Positions 31,001-38,376 of a DNA stretch of 57,535 bases are shown here, one piece after another. A program made the translations under genes and the position numbers. Positions within the stretch are counted from its first letter, which is position 1. Every line of letters begins with the position of its first letter. This DNA comes from Rhodoferax sp. (GTDB lineage Bacteria; Pseudomonadota; Gammaproteobacteria; Burkholderiales; Burkholderiaceae_C). Below the pieces are notes generated by a model, which worked only from the letters and a program-made list of their open reading frames with translations, had not been told where the DNA came from and searched no databases. The stretch covers positions 1-57,535 of the forward strand of contig JANXVI010000187.1 in NCBI GenBank assembly GCA_025351745.1, written 5' to 3'.

Positions 31001-31894
31001 CCGTTCAGCAGAAGCGTGGCGGGTTGCGTTCACGAAGATCTGTTCTGCAGCGTTCGGGTCGTCGAGTTGTGCGGTTAGTGCCAACGCCCCTTCGCGCGTA
31101 TCGGCCAGCCGCGTCCACAGCAGCAGCGAAACGGTTCCGCCAGGCGCAAGGGTGATGCGCTGGCGAAGGCTGAAGATTGGATCGAGCACCGTACCGGTAA
31201 AGTTCGACAAGGGCGCGCCCGGCTGCATGGCCTGAGCATCGGGCAACGCGCGACAACGGCCCAGGAAGCGCGCACGGTCAGTCTCGTGCTCAAGCGCACG
31301 CTCGCCTGGCCGGCCTTCGATCTGCAGCGCGTGGGCCGCCCAGATCCCGGTTTCTTCCCTCGCACGCTTGCGCCGGGTGGCCAGCAGCACGCCGCACCGC
31401 GCGTCCCACGCGGTCTGCACGAACATCTTGGAAAAGGCCGGGTGCGTGTTGTCGGCTGCGATCGGGCCGACGACCAGCTCGGCATACGACGTTAGCGATA
31501 ACCTGCGTGAAAAGGCGCCATGGTTGGTCAGAGTGAGCCGACGCAACTCGATATCGGCGTCGGGAGCGACGGCGACTTGCAAAGTGCTGGTCAGCGTACC
31601 TTGGCGGCTGACGTACTCGACGCGGCCTTCGTCGAAGCTCACGGTCATGTCCTGCGTGGTGGCGCCCCAAGGCTGCCGCGTGGCTGCCCACGCCGTACCG
31701 GTCTGTTCGTCACGCAGCAGCAAATAGCTACCCCAGGCGTCGCGCGTCACATCCTCGCGCCAACGGGTGACGGCCAGGTCTCTCCAGCGACTGAATCCGG
31801 CCCCGCTGTCGCTCAGCATCACGCTGTAGGTGCCGTTCGAAAGCAGGCAAAGTTGGTGCGCGGATACGAGCGGGGGCGCTGTCAGATCTGGCAT
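27998..31894 (-). CDS. GH94 glycoside phosphorylase, NdvB C-terminal-like
   Basis: The 1298-residue protein resembles the C-terminal half of cyclic beta-1,2-glucan synthase (NdvB/ChvB) but has no glycosyltransferase-84 or membrane region. Residues 1-500 carry the first beta-sandwich set (GAGFSRWRDLAVTRWRED, TSYAELVVGP, HPAFSKMF, GISGDRPIMLLR). From about 510 comes the GH94 core: GGYTWSVNSQQNPLTPWPND, the general-acid Asp in YGFRDQLQD, GIRTRISDD, GSGDWNDGMN and QYTHGATW. GH94 enzymes cleave beta-glucosides with phosphate to release glucose-1-phosphate. By likeness to NdvB and 1,2-beta-oligoglucan phosphorylases, beta-1,2-glucan is the likely substrate. Its start overlaps the upstream transaldolase by 13 bases. 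Confidence 0.9.
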   Translation of the reverse strand: MPDLTAPPLVSAHQLCLLSNGTYSVMLSDSGAGFSRWRDLAVTRWREDVTRDAWGSYLLLRDEQTGTAWAATRQPWGATTQDMTVSFDEGRVEYVSRQGTLTSTLQVAVAPDADIELRRLTLTNHGAFSRRLSLTSYAELVVGPIAADNTHPAFSKMFVQTAWDARCGVLLATRRKRAREETGIWAAHALQIEGRPGERALEHETDRARFLGRCRALPDAQAMQPGAPLSNFTGTVLDPIFSLRQRITLAPGGTVSLLLWTRLADTREGALALTAQLDDPNAAEQIFVNATRHASAERSSLGVDQSQSNCFDSWLSALLFSDPSQRAAADFLVRGHGGSPTLWAAGISGDRPIMLLRANSLAELSLLETVLLAQTYWRSKRLAVDVVILNTASSVAADTLHDAIVPLVSAQQVRLKADSAAVKAEVFLFRAPAISDDVLDGLLTVARVLLGPRDPSGDVLGGAPKDAAAVGPHVASTPTQTVTASADALEFPNGQGGFSCAGRAYRVDLEDGRCTPAPWINVISNSVFGFLVSAEGGGYTWSVNSQQNPLTPWPNDPVSDSPHEILYLRDEDSGSLYSATALPIRVAGAAYHATHGKGYSRFSSDAHGIGLELIQCVAPTDSVKLSRLRLHNRGASVRRLSVTAYVEWALGANGSASAPFVVTARDEQTGALLARNRWRSEFADRVAFIDLCGLQQSMSGDRKAFLGSLGNVSRPAALQDGSALSGRVGAGLDPCGALQTRIEMPPNTQIDVVFLLGDADSYKNAQALILKYRADCFEQVLADVAAHWNGLLDTVQVRTPNRAMDIMLNDWLPYQVLGCRVWARSGYYQASGAYGFRDQLQDVMALCVSRPDLAREHVLRAAGRQFNEGDVQHWWLPPGGQGIRTRISDDRIWLVYVAAHYVDVTGDAAVMDEIIPFLMGEPIPADATDSFALPGASPQTASLYGHCVRALESGLTRGAHGLPLMGSGDWNDGMNSVGEQGHGESGWLGWFMVATITAFLPYAERRGDTERVKRWRAYAAELRGALERAWDGEWYRRGYYDDGTPLGSHESEECRIDSIAQSWSVIAGATSREHASQAMESVDRMLVDHEHQVALLFTPPFDFSPVYPGYIKGYPPGVRENGGQYTHGATWSIFAWARLGDGDRAGAMFDLINPIHHSDSPEAAARYKVEPYVANADVYSVAPHVGRGGWTWYTGTAGWLYRAGLEAMLGFQLRGDRLLIDPCIPKIWPGFQLSYRRQGRMHAITRYEITVDNASRLGRGVTRVELDGAELCATDGVALVDDGKTHLLRITIGQPQDQ

Positions 31895-33030
31895 GGAGCG
31901 TTCCCAGCTGGAAGGTCGATTGGGTGCTGCCGGGCAGTCGATGGTGCCCGGTCAGGCGCCAACGCACCCGACTTTTCGGCGATCCGCTGCAGCAGCTGCT
32001 GCCAGGACTTTACGAAAGAGAGGGCGCCGTCTTGCTGGAGTTTTGCGGCCAGCGCCTGGACATCGACGCCCGCACTGGCGATCTGCGACAACACCGCTTC
32101 GGCGTCACCCCCGTCGGCTGGCATCACGCCTTGCAGCCGACCGTGGTCGGCGAATGCATGCAGGGTCTTCTCGGGAATGGTGTCGATCGTGTCGGGGGCG
32201 GCCAGCGCGCTGACGTACAGCGTGTCGGGTGCTGATGGGTCTTTGGTGCCGGTGCTGGCCCACAGAAGGCGCTGAGGCCTGGCACCGGCAGAGGCGAGTT
32301 TCTGCCAGCGCGACGAAGCCAGCAGCTCGCGGTAGGCACGGTAGGTCTGCCGGGCCACCGCAATACCGAGTTTGTGCTGTAGTTCGGTAAGCAGCTGCGG
32401 GTTGCCAGCCACGTCCCAGCGGCTGATGAACAACGAGGCGACCGAGCCCACGCGCAGATCGAGCCCCGCCGCGAGGCGCCTTTCGATGCCTCGCAGATAG
32501 GCTTCGGCAGCGGCTTGGTAATGGGCGCATGAAAACAACAACGTCACATTGATGGGGATACCAAGAAAGATTGCCTCCTCAATCGCTGGCAGCCCTTGCG
32601 GCGTTCCGGGAATCTTCACGAACAGGTTGGCGCGCTGGGCTTGGTCATGGATCCGTCGGGCTGCTGCGATGGAGCCTGCGGTGTCAGCTGCCAGTAGCGG
32701 CGAAATCTCCATCGATACCCAGCCATCAGTTTGGTCGGTAGCGTCAAATACTGGCCTAAATAAGTCGGCTGCACGGCGCAGGTCTTCCAACGCCAGCTCG
32801 GAGAACAGCGCTTCACCGGCCAGCCCGGCCTGCGTCTTGGCGTGGATGGCCGCGTCGTACGCATCGCCGCCACCGATTGCTGCATCGAAAATGCTGGGGT
32901 TAGAGGTCAGCCCGGTGACCGAATAGTCGACGATATAGCGCGCCAACGTGCCGTCGTCGAGCAGTGTGCGGGTGATGTTGTCCAGCCATAGGCTTTGGCC
33001 GAGATCGTGCAATTGGCGGGTCGATTTCAT
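31882..33030 (-). CDS. tal: Transaldolase, second copy
   Basis: The start at 33030 (MKSTRQLHDLGQSLWLDNI) gives 382 residues. The N-terminal signature (YSVTGLTSNPSIFDAAIGGG) and the Schiff-base Lys block (FVKIPGTPQG) are intact. It is clearly related to the copy at 19651-20742 along its whole length, including the internal block ERRLAAGLDL and RPQRLLWASTG. Its placement in the GH94-pgm-xfp operon means both divergent sugar operons carry their own transaldolase. Confidence 0.93.
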   Translation of the reverse strand: MKSTRQLHDLGQSLWLDNITRTLLDDGTLARYIVDYSVTGLTSNPSIFDAAIGGGDAYDAAIHAKTQAGLAGEALFSELALEDLRRAADLFRPVFDATDQTDGWVSMEISPLLAADTAGSIAAARRIHDQAQRANLFVKIPGTPQGLPAIEEAIFLGIPINVTLLFSCAHYQAAAEAYLRGIERRLAAGLDLRVGSVASLFISRWDVAGNPQLLTELQHKLGIAVARQTYRAYRELLASSRWQKLASAGARPQRLLWASTGTKDPSAPDTLYVSALAAPDTIDTIPEKTLHAFADHGRLQGVMPADGGDAEAVLSQIASAGVDVQALAAKLQQDGALSFVKSWQQLLQRIAEKSGALAPDRAPSTARQHPIDLPAGNAPCQI

Positions 33031-33050
33031 AGGGGCTCCAATTCGGTCGT

Positions 33051-34304
33051 TCAATACAGAATGCGACAGCGGATCGTTGCGGGCACGGTACACAACTCGG
33101 CTAGTCCCGACTGCGTCGCCGCGTGATCAACGTCGATCACCACATAGCCAACATCCGCGTTGGTGCTAAGGTACTGTGCGGCGATGTTGATACCCGCCGC
33201 CGACAACTTCTCGTTGACGTGTGCCAGCACGCCCGGCACGTTCTTGTGAATATGCAACAGCCGACTACGTCCAGCGTGCTCGGGCAGCGCGACTTCGGGG
33301 AAGTTCACTGCCGATGTGGTCGATCCGTTGTTGCCATATCGGATCAGCTTGGCTGCAACTTCCCTGCCAATGTTCACCTGCGCCTCGGAGGTTGAACCAC
33401 CGATGTGCGGCGTCAGGATGACGTTGTCGAAACGCGTGAGTGGCGAGACGAAGACCGAATCGTTGCCTTGCGGTTCGAGCGGGAAGACATCGATCGCAGC
33501 GCCGTGTAGGTGGCGGCTCTCCAGCGCTGCAGCGAGTGCATCGATATCAACCACAGTGCCGCGCGATGCATTGATCAGGTGGCTTCCAGGCTTCATTAAC
33601 GCAAGTTGCACCACCCCAACCATATTGGCTGTCCTCGGGGTTTCCGGTACATGCAGGCTGACCACATCAGAGGCTTTCAGGAGCTCGTTGAGTCCGGCCA
33701 TCTCAAGCGCATTACCGAGAGGTAACTTCGTCTCAATGTCGTGAAACACTACGCGCATGCCAAGCTGCTCCGCGAGCACGCCTATCTGCATGCCAATGTG
33801 GCCGTAGCCCACGATGCCCAACGTTTTGCCGCGTACTTCGTACGAGTTCTCGGCGCTCTTGACCCAGCCGCTACGGTGCAGGACCGCGTTCTTCTCCGGT
33901 ATGCCGCGCATCAGCATGATGATCTGTGCTAGTACCAACTCGGCCACGCTGCGCGTGTTGGAAAACGGTGCATTGAACACCGGAATGCCCATGTGCATGG
34001 CAGCACCCAGATCGACTTGGTTGGTGCCAATGCAGAAGCAGCCGATGGCAGCCAACTGACTAGCCTGTTGCAGGACTTCTTTGGTAAGCTGAGTGCGGGA
34101 GCGTATGCCCAAAAAGCTCGCCTCGGCCAATGCTGCCCGCAACTCAATGCCGACCAGCGCCTTGGCATGGGTGACGACGCGCGTGTAGCCGCCGTGGCGC
34201 AGCGCCTCAACCGCCGACGGGTGAATGCCTTCAAGCAGTACCACAAGTTGGTCGCTTCTGCCTAGTGCGGGATCGATCGATTTGGAATTCAACGCCTGGT
34301 TCAT
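33051..34304 (-). CDS. serA: D-3-phosphoglycerate dehydrogenase-like protein (SerA type)
   Basis: The 417-residue protein has the 2-hydroxyacid dehydrogenase plan: substrate-binding halves (IGCFCIGTNQVDL, GIPVFNAPFSNTRSVAEL), NAD fold (GIVGYGHIGMQIG), catalytic Arg in INASRGTVVD, Glu in DVFPLEPQ, and His in LTPHIGGST. A C-terminal ACT domain (about 345-417: HKNVPGVLAHVNEKL ... DVGYVVIDV) is present, as in E. coli-type SerA. It makes 3-phosphohydroxypyruvate for serine synthesis. It overlaps the ATP-grasp-like gene by 4 bases. Its presence in a sugar-energy operon is unusual and may point to another 2-hydroxyacid substrate. Confidence 0.88.
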   Translation of the reverse strand: MNQALNSKSIDPALGRSDQLVVLLEGIHPSAVEALRHGGYTRVVTHAKALVGIELRAALAEASFLGIRSRTQLTKEVLQQASQLAAIGCFCIGTNQVDLGAAMHMGIPVFNAPFSNTRSVAELVLAQIIMLMRGIPEKNAVLHRSGWVKSAENSYEVRGKTLGIVGYGHIGMQIGVLAEQLGMRVVFHDIETKLPLGNALEMAGLNELLKASDVVSLHVPETPRTANMVGVVQLALMKPGSHLINASRGTVVDIDALAAALESRHLHGAAIDVFPLEPQGNDSVFVSPLTRFDNVILTPHIGGSTSEAQVNIGREVAAKLIRYGNNGSTTSAVNFPEVALPEHAGRSRLLHIHKNVPGVLAHVNEKLSAAGINIAAQYLSTNADVGYVVIDVDHAATQSGLAELCTVPATIRCRILY

Positions 34305-36001
34305 AGAGTGTTCTCTGTGTTAATGGTTGCGCGACTGTTGCCGAATACCAGTGCGCGGACCAAGGTCCACTGCGCTTCTGTCGGTACCGCCGGTGCATCA
34401 ATCGCATGGGCAGCGCGCGGATCGATGGCTCCTTGCGCGTCGAACACCAGCCAGCTGCAGGTTTCGTTCATCACGGCGTCGGGATGACCACACGCCAGAC
34501 GCAAGTACCAGTCGACTAGGATGAATCGATGATTGGCAAACTCGGCCGCAACGACTTCGCAACGGGCGAGAGCCACGTAGCGTTCATGGGCCAGTGGCCG
34601 TATATCGTTTTGATCCAACAAGAACAAGCGGCTTTCATGCGGAGCAGGTGTGCATGCTTTTGAAGGCCACCCGGCAAGCCCTTCAGCCGGTCCTTCGTAC
34701 ACCGGCGAAAAACCTCCACTGGGCGTGCGGAAGTTGGTCGTCTGGCCCTGGTACAAACGGGCCGCCACCCATTGCACCTGGCCGTCATAGGTGTAGTCGC
34801 GCAGGTCAAACTTGAGCACCTGCACCGGTTCCTCGTTAGAGATGACTCGCCCGCCGGGCGCAACCAGCTCTTGTGCCACATAACCACCGGCGAGTATCTC
34901 TTGCCAGACTCGCTGTGTGAGCTTGTCGCCACGGTAGGCCGCGCGTCCGCCGAACCCAGCGAAAGGCTTGAAGAACAGGTGCCGTCGCTCGCGCCACAGA
35001 CGCGAGGCATGCTGTGCCTCTACCACTTCGGTGTGGGGAATGCCAGTCAGAAGGACCTCTTGAGTGGCTTGTGGCACGCCCAACGCCTGCAGCCGCGTTG
35101 CATCGCTGAGCAAGGCCAGGTTGCGCTTGTCCGCGTACAGCGCGTGAGCTTGCGGATGTGGCGTGAGCACGATGGCATGGGCCAGGTACGCCTCGCGCAG
35201 CGTCGCGCTGGCAGGCTCGGCCAGCGAAAAATCTGTCAGGCGGTTGTAGACCAGGTCGATGGCCACTTCACCATGCCAAAGCACGCCACCACGCAAACTG
35301 AACTCGGTCGGCCCAGCGATCACTGCCTGCAATCCGTGCCGCCGGAACAGCCTTTGGAACAGCAAGAATTCTGGGTACAGGTACTGCTGCTCCGGGTTCT
35401 CGTCCACAATCGCAATGCTGCGCAACGGTCGGACGTGGCCAGAGAGCGACCATTCATTGCGAAACATCGCCACGATCCCCGCCTCGAACGCATCGGCAGC
35501 GGCCGCGGCCCGTAAGACGCCTTCGACGGCCGCGCAACATGCACGCTGTGCCCGTGCCAGCACTGCATTAAGCATGGCACCGCCCGCATTGGTGTTGATC
35601 TCGATGAGTCCGAAGCCACCCTCGGTGACATGAAAGTCGTAGCCGAAGAAAACTCCTTTAGCACCGCCAGGATCGTGACGTGCGATGGCGGGAGCTGCGG
35701 CCAGAACCAGATCGCGATAGGCCGGCAGTGCAACCACGAACTCGATGGCCTGCACCACTTGGGCCATGCGATGCATGTGCTCGTGCGACAGGAAAACCGG
35801 GCGCGTTGCAAATAGGTTGGGGCAACGCCGCTGGATCAGTTCGAACAGGCCAGGGTCACCGATCTCCGATTCCAGGGCTTGCCGCAGCGCCGAAGTATCG
35901 AGGCTAATGCAGAAGCATTCGCTGTTCAGCACCTCCATCGTAGTGGGGGCTAGCGATTTGGCAGCACCTGCCGACGTCAATGGAAATTGTGAAATGTTCA
36001 T
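34301..36001 (-). CDS. ATP-grasp-like protein of unknown function
   Basis: I do not recognise a named family for this 566-residue protein. Features suggest an ATP-grasp fold: a Gly/Asn-rich acidic block GLIEINTNAGGAMLNAV (about 132-147), VYNRLTDFSL (about 251), a Lys and Gly-rich loop LFFKPFAGFGGRAAYRG (about 342-358), and QVLKFDLRDYTYDG plus ARLYQGQTTNFRTPSGGF near 420-460. The order (metal-binding-like Asn/Glu block before the ATP loop) hints at a permuted form. It has no signal or membrane segments. It is flanked by 4-base overlaps with serA and the alpha/beta hydrolase. A peptide-bond- or ester-forming ligase would fit, but this is speculation. Confidence 0.6.
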   Translation of the reverse strand: MNISQFPLTSAGAAKSLAPTTMEVLNSECFCISLDTSALRQALESEIGDPGLFELIQRRCPNLFATRPVFLSHEHMHRMAQVVQAIEFVVALPAYRDLVLAAAPAIARHDPGGAKGVFFGYDFHVTEGGFGLIEINTNAGGAMLNAVLARAQRACCAAVEGVLRAAAAADAFEAGIVAMFRNEWSLSGHVRPLRSIAIVDENPEQQYLYPEFLLFQRLFRRHGLQAVIAGPTEFSLRGGVLWHGEVAIDLVYNRLTDFSLAEPASATLREAYLAHAIVLTPHPQAHALYADKRNLALLSDATRLQALGVPQATQEVLLTGIPHTEVVEAQHASRLWRERRHLFFKPFAGFGGRAAYRGDKLTQRVWQEILAGGYVAQELVAPGGRVISNEEPVQVLKFDLRDYTYDGQVQWVAARLYQGQTTNFRTPSGGFSPVYEGPAEGLAGWPSKACTPAPHESRLFLLDQNDIRPLAHERYVALARCEVVAAEFANHRFILVDWYLRLACGHPDAVMNETCSWLVFDAQGAIDPRAAHAIDAPAVPTEAQWTLVRALVFGNSRATINTENTL

Positions 36002-37419
36002 GACAAGGTATCGCCTTCGGCCCAGTTTTGAAAGTGTTGGGCTCGATCAAGAAGATGGCCCATTTGTGCAGCAGCGTCGACCGTTCTAGGATGGTGTGTG
36101 AAACCGGGCCTCGGGGAAATGAATGCGGCCATCTCTCGGCCCAGATGGCGCTGCTGATCAGGGGCTTGTGCGAGCATCGTGATCAGCAAGCTCTCTAGGG
36201 CGATGACGCGAATGTGCAAGTGTTCGAGTTCTGTGCTCATCGATTGAGGCACCTCCGTTTGTAGAGCAGGCTGCGCCCGCCCTGTCCCATCAAGCCATCG
36301 ACATATCACGTCAATCGCGAGGGGTATGTTGCCTACTTGGCAATGCGCCTGGCCCTGCTCTTGCCGGGTGAACACGCGTGTCGTCAGCGAGCGGGCGTTA
36401 ATCAGAGTGCGCGCCTGTGTCCAAAGCTGATCCAGGGGCACGTAGTGGTCTTGCGCCCCCGCGAGCAGGAGCACGTCCTGCGTAACGCGGCTCGATACGT
36501 CATCTGTACAGTAGCGCCGCGCTGCCTGAATGGCTTCGTGGGGCGTCTTAGCTCCGAAGACGCGCATAGCCTGCTGGAGACCCCACTCAATGACGGCGCG
36601 TTTGGTGCTCGCAATGTTCAACAAGGCATCCATCAGTGCGCCCGTGTGCTCAAGTGCTCCAACAAGGGGCCGGACCGCCTGTGGCAATTGGTGCGTCAGG
36701 CATTCATGGAAGTCGGTCATGACGTCGTAGGCGACGACACGTTGCACACGACTCTCGAGTGCGGCTGCGCGGATCACGAGGCATCCTCCAAGCGACCCAC
36801 CTATGAGAGTGACGTCGTCAAGTTCGAGTTCGTCCAAAACCGCAGCGACCGGGCGATGCCAGTGCGCAGTCATTGGAACGTGCTGGTCCTCGAGCATGCC
36901 GCCCTGCCCTGGCCCATCGAACGTGACAATGTCGTAGCCACGCCGCGCAAATTCGGAGACCATGGGGAAGAGTTCCTCGACATAACTGTCAAAGCCTCCA
37001 AACAGCACGATGGTGCCACGGGAATGAGGCCTGCCGAACCGGTAGGCAGTGAGCGTGAGATTCCCGAATGGGACGGCGTGCGTCGTGTAAGTCCCCTCAA
37101 ACGGCTTGCGAAGATGGGCCAAGAGGCGAAGGCGAGTGGGCTGCTTGCGCGCATCGCTCTCAAGCATGAAGAACTCTGCCGAGCGAAAGTGGAGGCCTGC
37201 GATGTAGCGACGGCCTTCCCGTTCGGCCACCTCCCCTAACCTGACGAATTCGTCTCGCCACACGTCGTAATCCACCAGGTGCGGAACGATAGGCTCGACA
37301 TCGCGCAACCATTCTTCGCCGCCATACGTAAGCCAGCGATTGAGCTGGAAATTCATGCTGGTGTCGGGGTGTAGGTCGAGCCAGCCCACGTGCAGCGGCG
37401 GCGGCGCGGCGGACCTCAT
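35998..37419 (-). CDS. Alpha/beta hydrolase with C-terminal extension
   Basis: The 473-residue protein has an alpha/beta-hydrolase fold of the FrsA/esterase kind: oxyanion region VLFGGFDSYVEE, FDGPGQGGM, and nucleophile elbow GGSLGG (about residue 209-214). A late Asp follows (LLLAGAQDHYVPL), and a His near the end of the fold is the likely base. An extra 85 or so residues follow, with a helical segment and no known domain. No signal peptide is seen. Its ATG overlaps the stop of the upstream membrane gene and its stop overlaps the ATP-grasp-like gene, so all three are coupled. Substrate unknown. Confidence 0.8.
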   Translation of the reverse strand: MRSAAPPPLHVGWLDLHPDTSMNFQLNRWLTYGGEEWLRDVEPIVPHLVDYDVWRDEFVRLGEVAEREGRRYIAGLHFRSAEFFMLESDARKQPTRLRLLAHLRKPFEGTYTTHAVPFGNLTLTAYRFGRPHSRGTIVLFGGFDSYVEELFPMVSEFARRGYDIVTFDGPGQGGMLEDQHVPMTAHWHRPVAAVLDELELDDVTLIGGSLGGCLVIRAAALESRVQRVVAYDVMTDFHECLTHQLPQAVRPLVGALEHTGALMDALLNIASTKRAVIEWGLQQAMRVFGAKTPHEAIQAARRYCTDDVSSRVTQDVLLLAGAQDHYVPLDQLWTQARTLINARSLTTRVFTRQEQGQAHCQVGNIPLAIDVICRWLDGTGRAQPALQTEVPQSMSTELEHLHIRVIALESLLITMLAQAPDQQRHLGREMAAFISPRPGFTHHPRTVDAAAQMGHLLDRAQHFQNWAEGDTLS

Positions 37420-37844
37420 GGGACGCTCCGCTCACTACGGTATAGCACCAGCGCCAGCACCCAGGGAACGACGAAGGACAGAATCAACCATTTGAAGTCC
37501 GACGCGATCATCATATTCACGGTTGCCATCAACCCGATCGAGGTCAAGCCGGAAATCGCAACGACGCCCGCTGCGCCGCGGACCCGTTCGCGAAAGGATG
37601 TAAAAGCCACGTAGAACGTCAGCAGGCCGGTGGCGAACATGTAGCCTCCCATGACCCAAAAAACACGGCGCAGCCAGATCAGCAGACCGGGAATGCTTAG
37701 CTGGATCTGCGCCATTGACGTCCCCATGAAACGCGGATCCTCTGGCAGCAAAGGCGGCCGCAACAATCCGAAGTAAAGCCCGAGGACCATGAGGATCGCA
37801 CCGCCGAGCGCCAGCACTGTCGCTGAGTAAGGTCGAACTGTCAT
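37416..37844 (-). CDS. Small integral membrane protein
   Basis: The 142-residue protein has four hydrophobic segments (about residues 8-27, 60-82, 90-112, 118-136) with Arg-rich loops. No family is recognised. It is co-directional with and 4-base coupled to the alpha/beta hydrolase gene. Confidence 0.65.
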   Translation of the reverse strand: MTVRPYSATVLALGGAILMVLGLYFGLLRPPLLPEDPRFMGTSMAQIQLSIPGLLIWLRRVFWVMGGYMFATGLLTFYVAFTSFRERVRGAAGVVAISGLTSIGLMATVNMMIASDFKWLILSFVVPWVLALVLYRSERSVP

Positions 37845-37872
37845 TTGAACCTTGAAGGTTACCGATTCATGA

Positions 37873-38130
37873 TCAACGATCGAAGCGGCGCGCGAAGAAG
37901 TTGTAAACCGGCACGTAAACTAGTCCGGCGTAGGCGCCGTAGAGAAAGCTTTCGACCAACCCGATCAAGAACCCCGGCAGCGTGAGCCACTTGAAGCCTG
38001 GAAGCAGTTGCTCCAGGAGCGCGCGCGAATGCAGTGATTCCGGCGTGAAGAACCCGAAGACCACGCAGACGACAAACGAGATCAATGTCGTGGTGGCGAG
38101 CGCCCAGGAAACTACCTTGATGTTGAGCAT
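37873..38130 (-). CDS. DUF5676-like small membrane protein
   Basis: The 85-residue protein has two hydrophobic segments (about 10-28 and 47-75) and ends YVPVYNFFARRF, a pattern I associate with DUF5676 proteins, which occur in metal and stress islands. It begins 9 bases after the DUF2933-like gene, and 28 bases separate it from the next gene. Function unknown. Confidence 0.7.
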   Translation of the reverse strand: MLNIKVVSWALATTTLISFVVCVVFGFFTPESLHSRALLEQLLPGFKWLTLPGFLIGLVESFLYGAYAGLVYVPVYNFFARRFDR

Positions 38131-38139
38131 GATCTTCTC

Positions 38140-38349
38140 CTAATGACGATGTGGGCCGCCGGTGGCCGGGGGAGCCGTGGCTCGTACTGGTCCAGCTTTT
38201 GCTGGCTTTGCCTTGTTCCCGTCGCCGCTACCGCTACTGTGCGAGCGGTGGCCTCCATGTCCGCCGTGACCGCCATGACCGAACAAATGCATTGCCACGA
38301 AGGCGATGCCGAAAATTATCCAGATCCAGTTTTGTGCCAGCCAGTCCAT
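38140..38349 (-). CDS. Small His/Gly-rich membrane protein (DUF2933-like)
   Basis: The 69-residue protein has one N-terminal membrane helix (WIWIIFGIAFVAMHLFG) followed by HGGHGGHGGHRSH and a Lys/Ala/Pro-rich tail ending PHRH. The layout resembles DUF2933 proteins. The His run suggests metal binding at the membrane. It sits between the MFS and DUF5676-like genes. Confidence 0.65.
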   Translation of the reverse strand: MDWLAQNWIWIIFGIAFVAMHLFGHGGHGGHGGHRSHSSGSGDGNKAKPAKAGPVRATAPPATGGPHRH

Positions 38350-38376
38350 GTCTCGCTCCTTAAGTTGCAGATGAGA

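Noticed and set aside
30243-31235. 330-codon plus-strand frame
   Set aside because: It lies opposite the GH94 gene, whose family motifs are intact throughout; this is a high-GC shadow frame.
36337-37239. 300-codon plus-strand frame
   Set aside because: It lies opposite the alpha/beta hydrolase gene with its intact nucleophile elbow; no domain is visible in the opposite frame.
38220-38300. Repeats of about 9 bases suggestive of an array
   Set aside because: They encode HGG repeats in the small DUF2933-like protein; there are no spacers.
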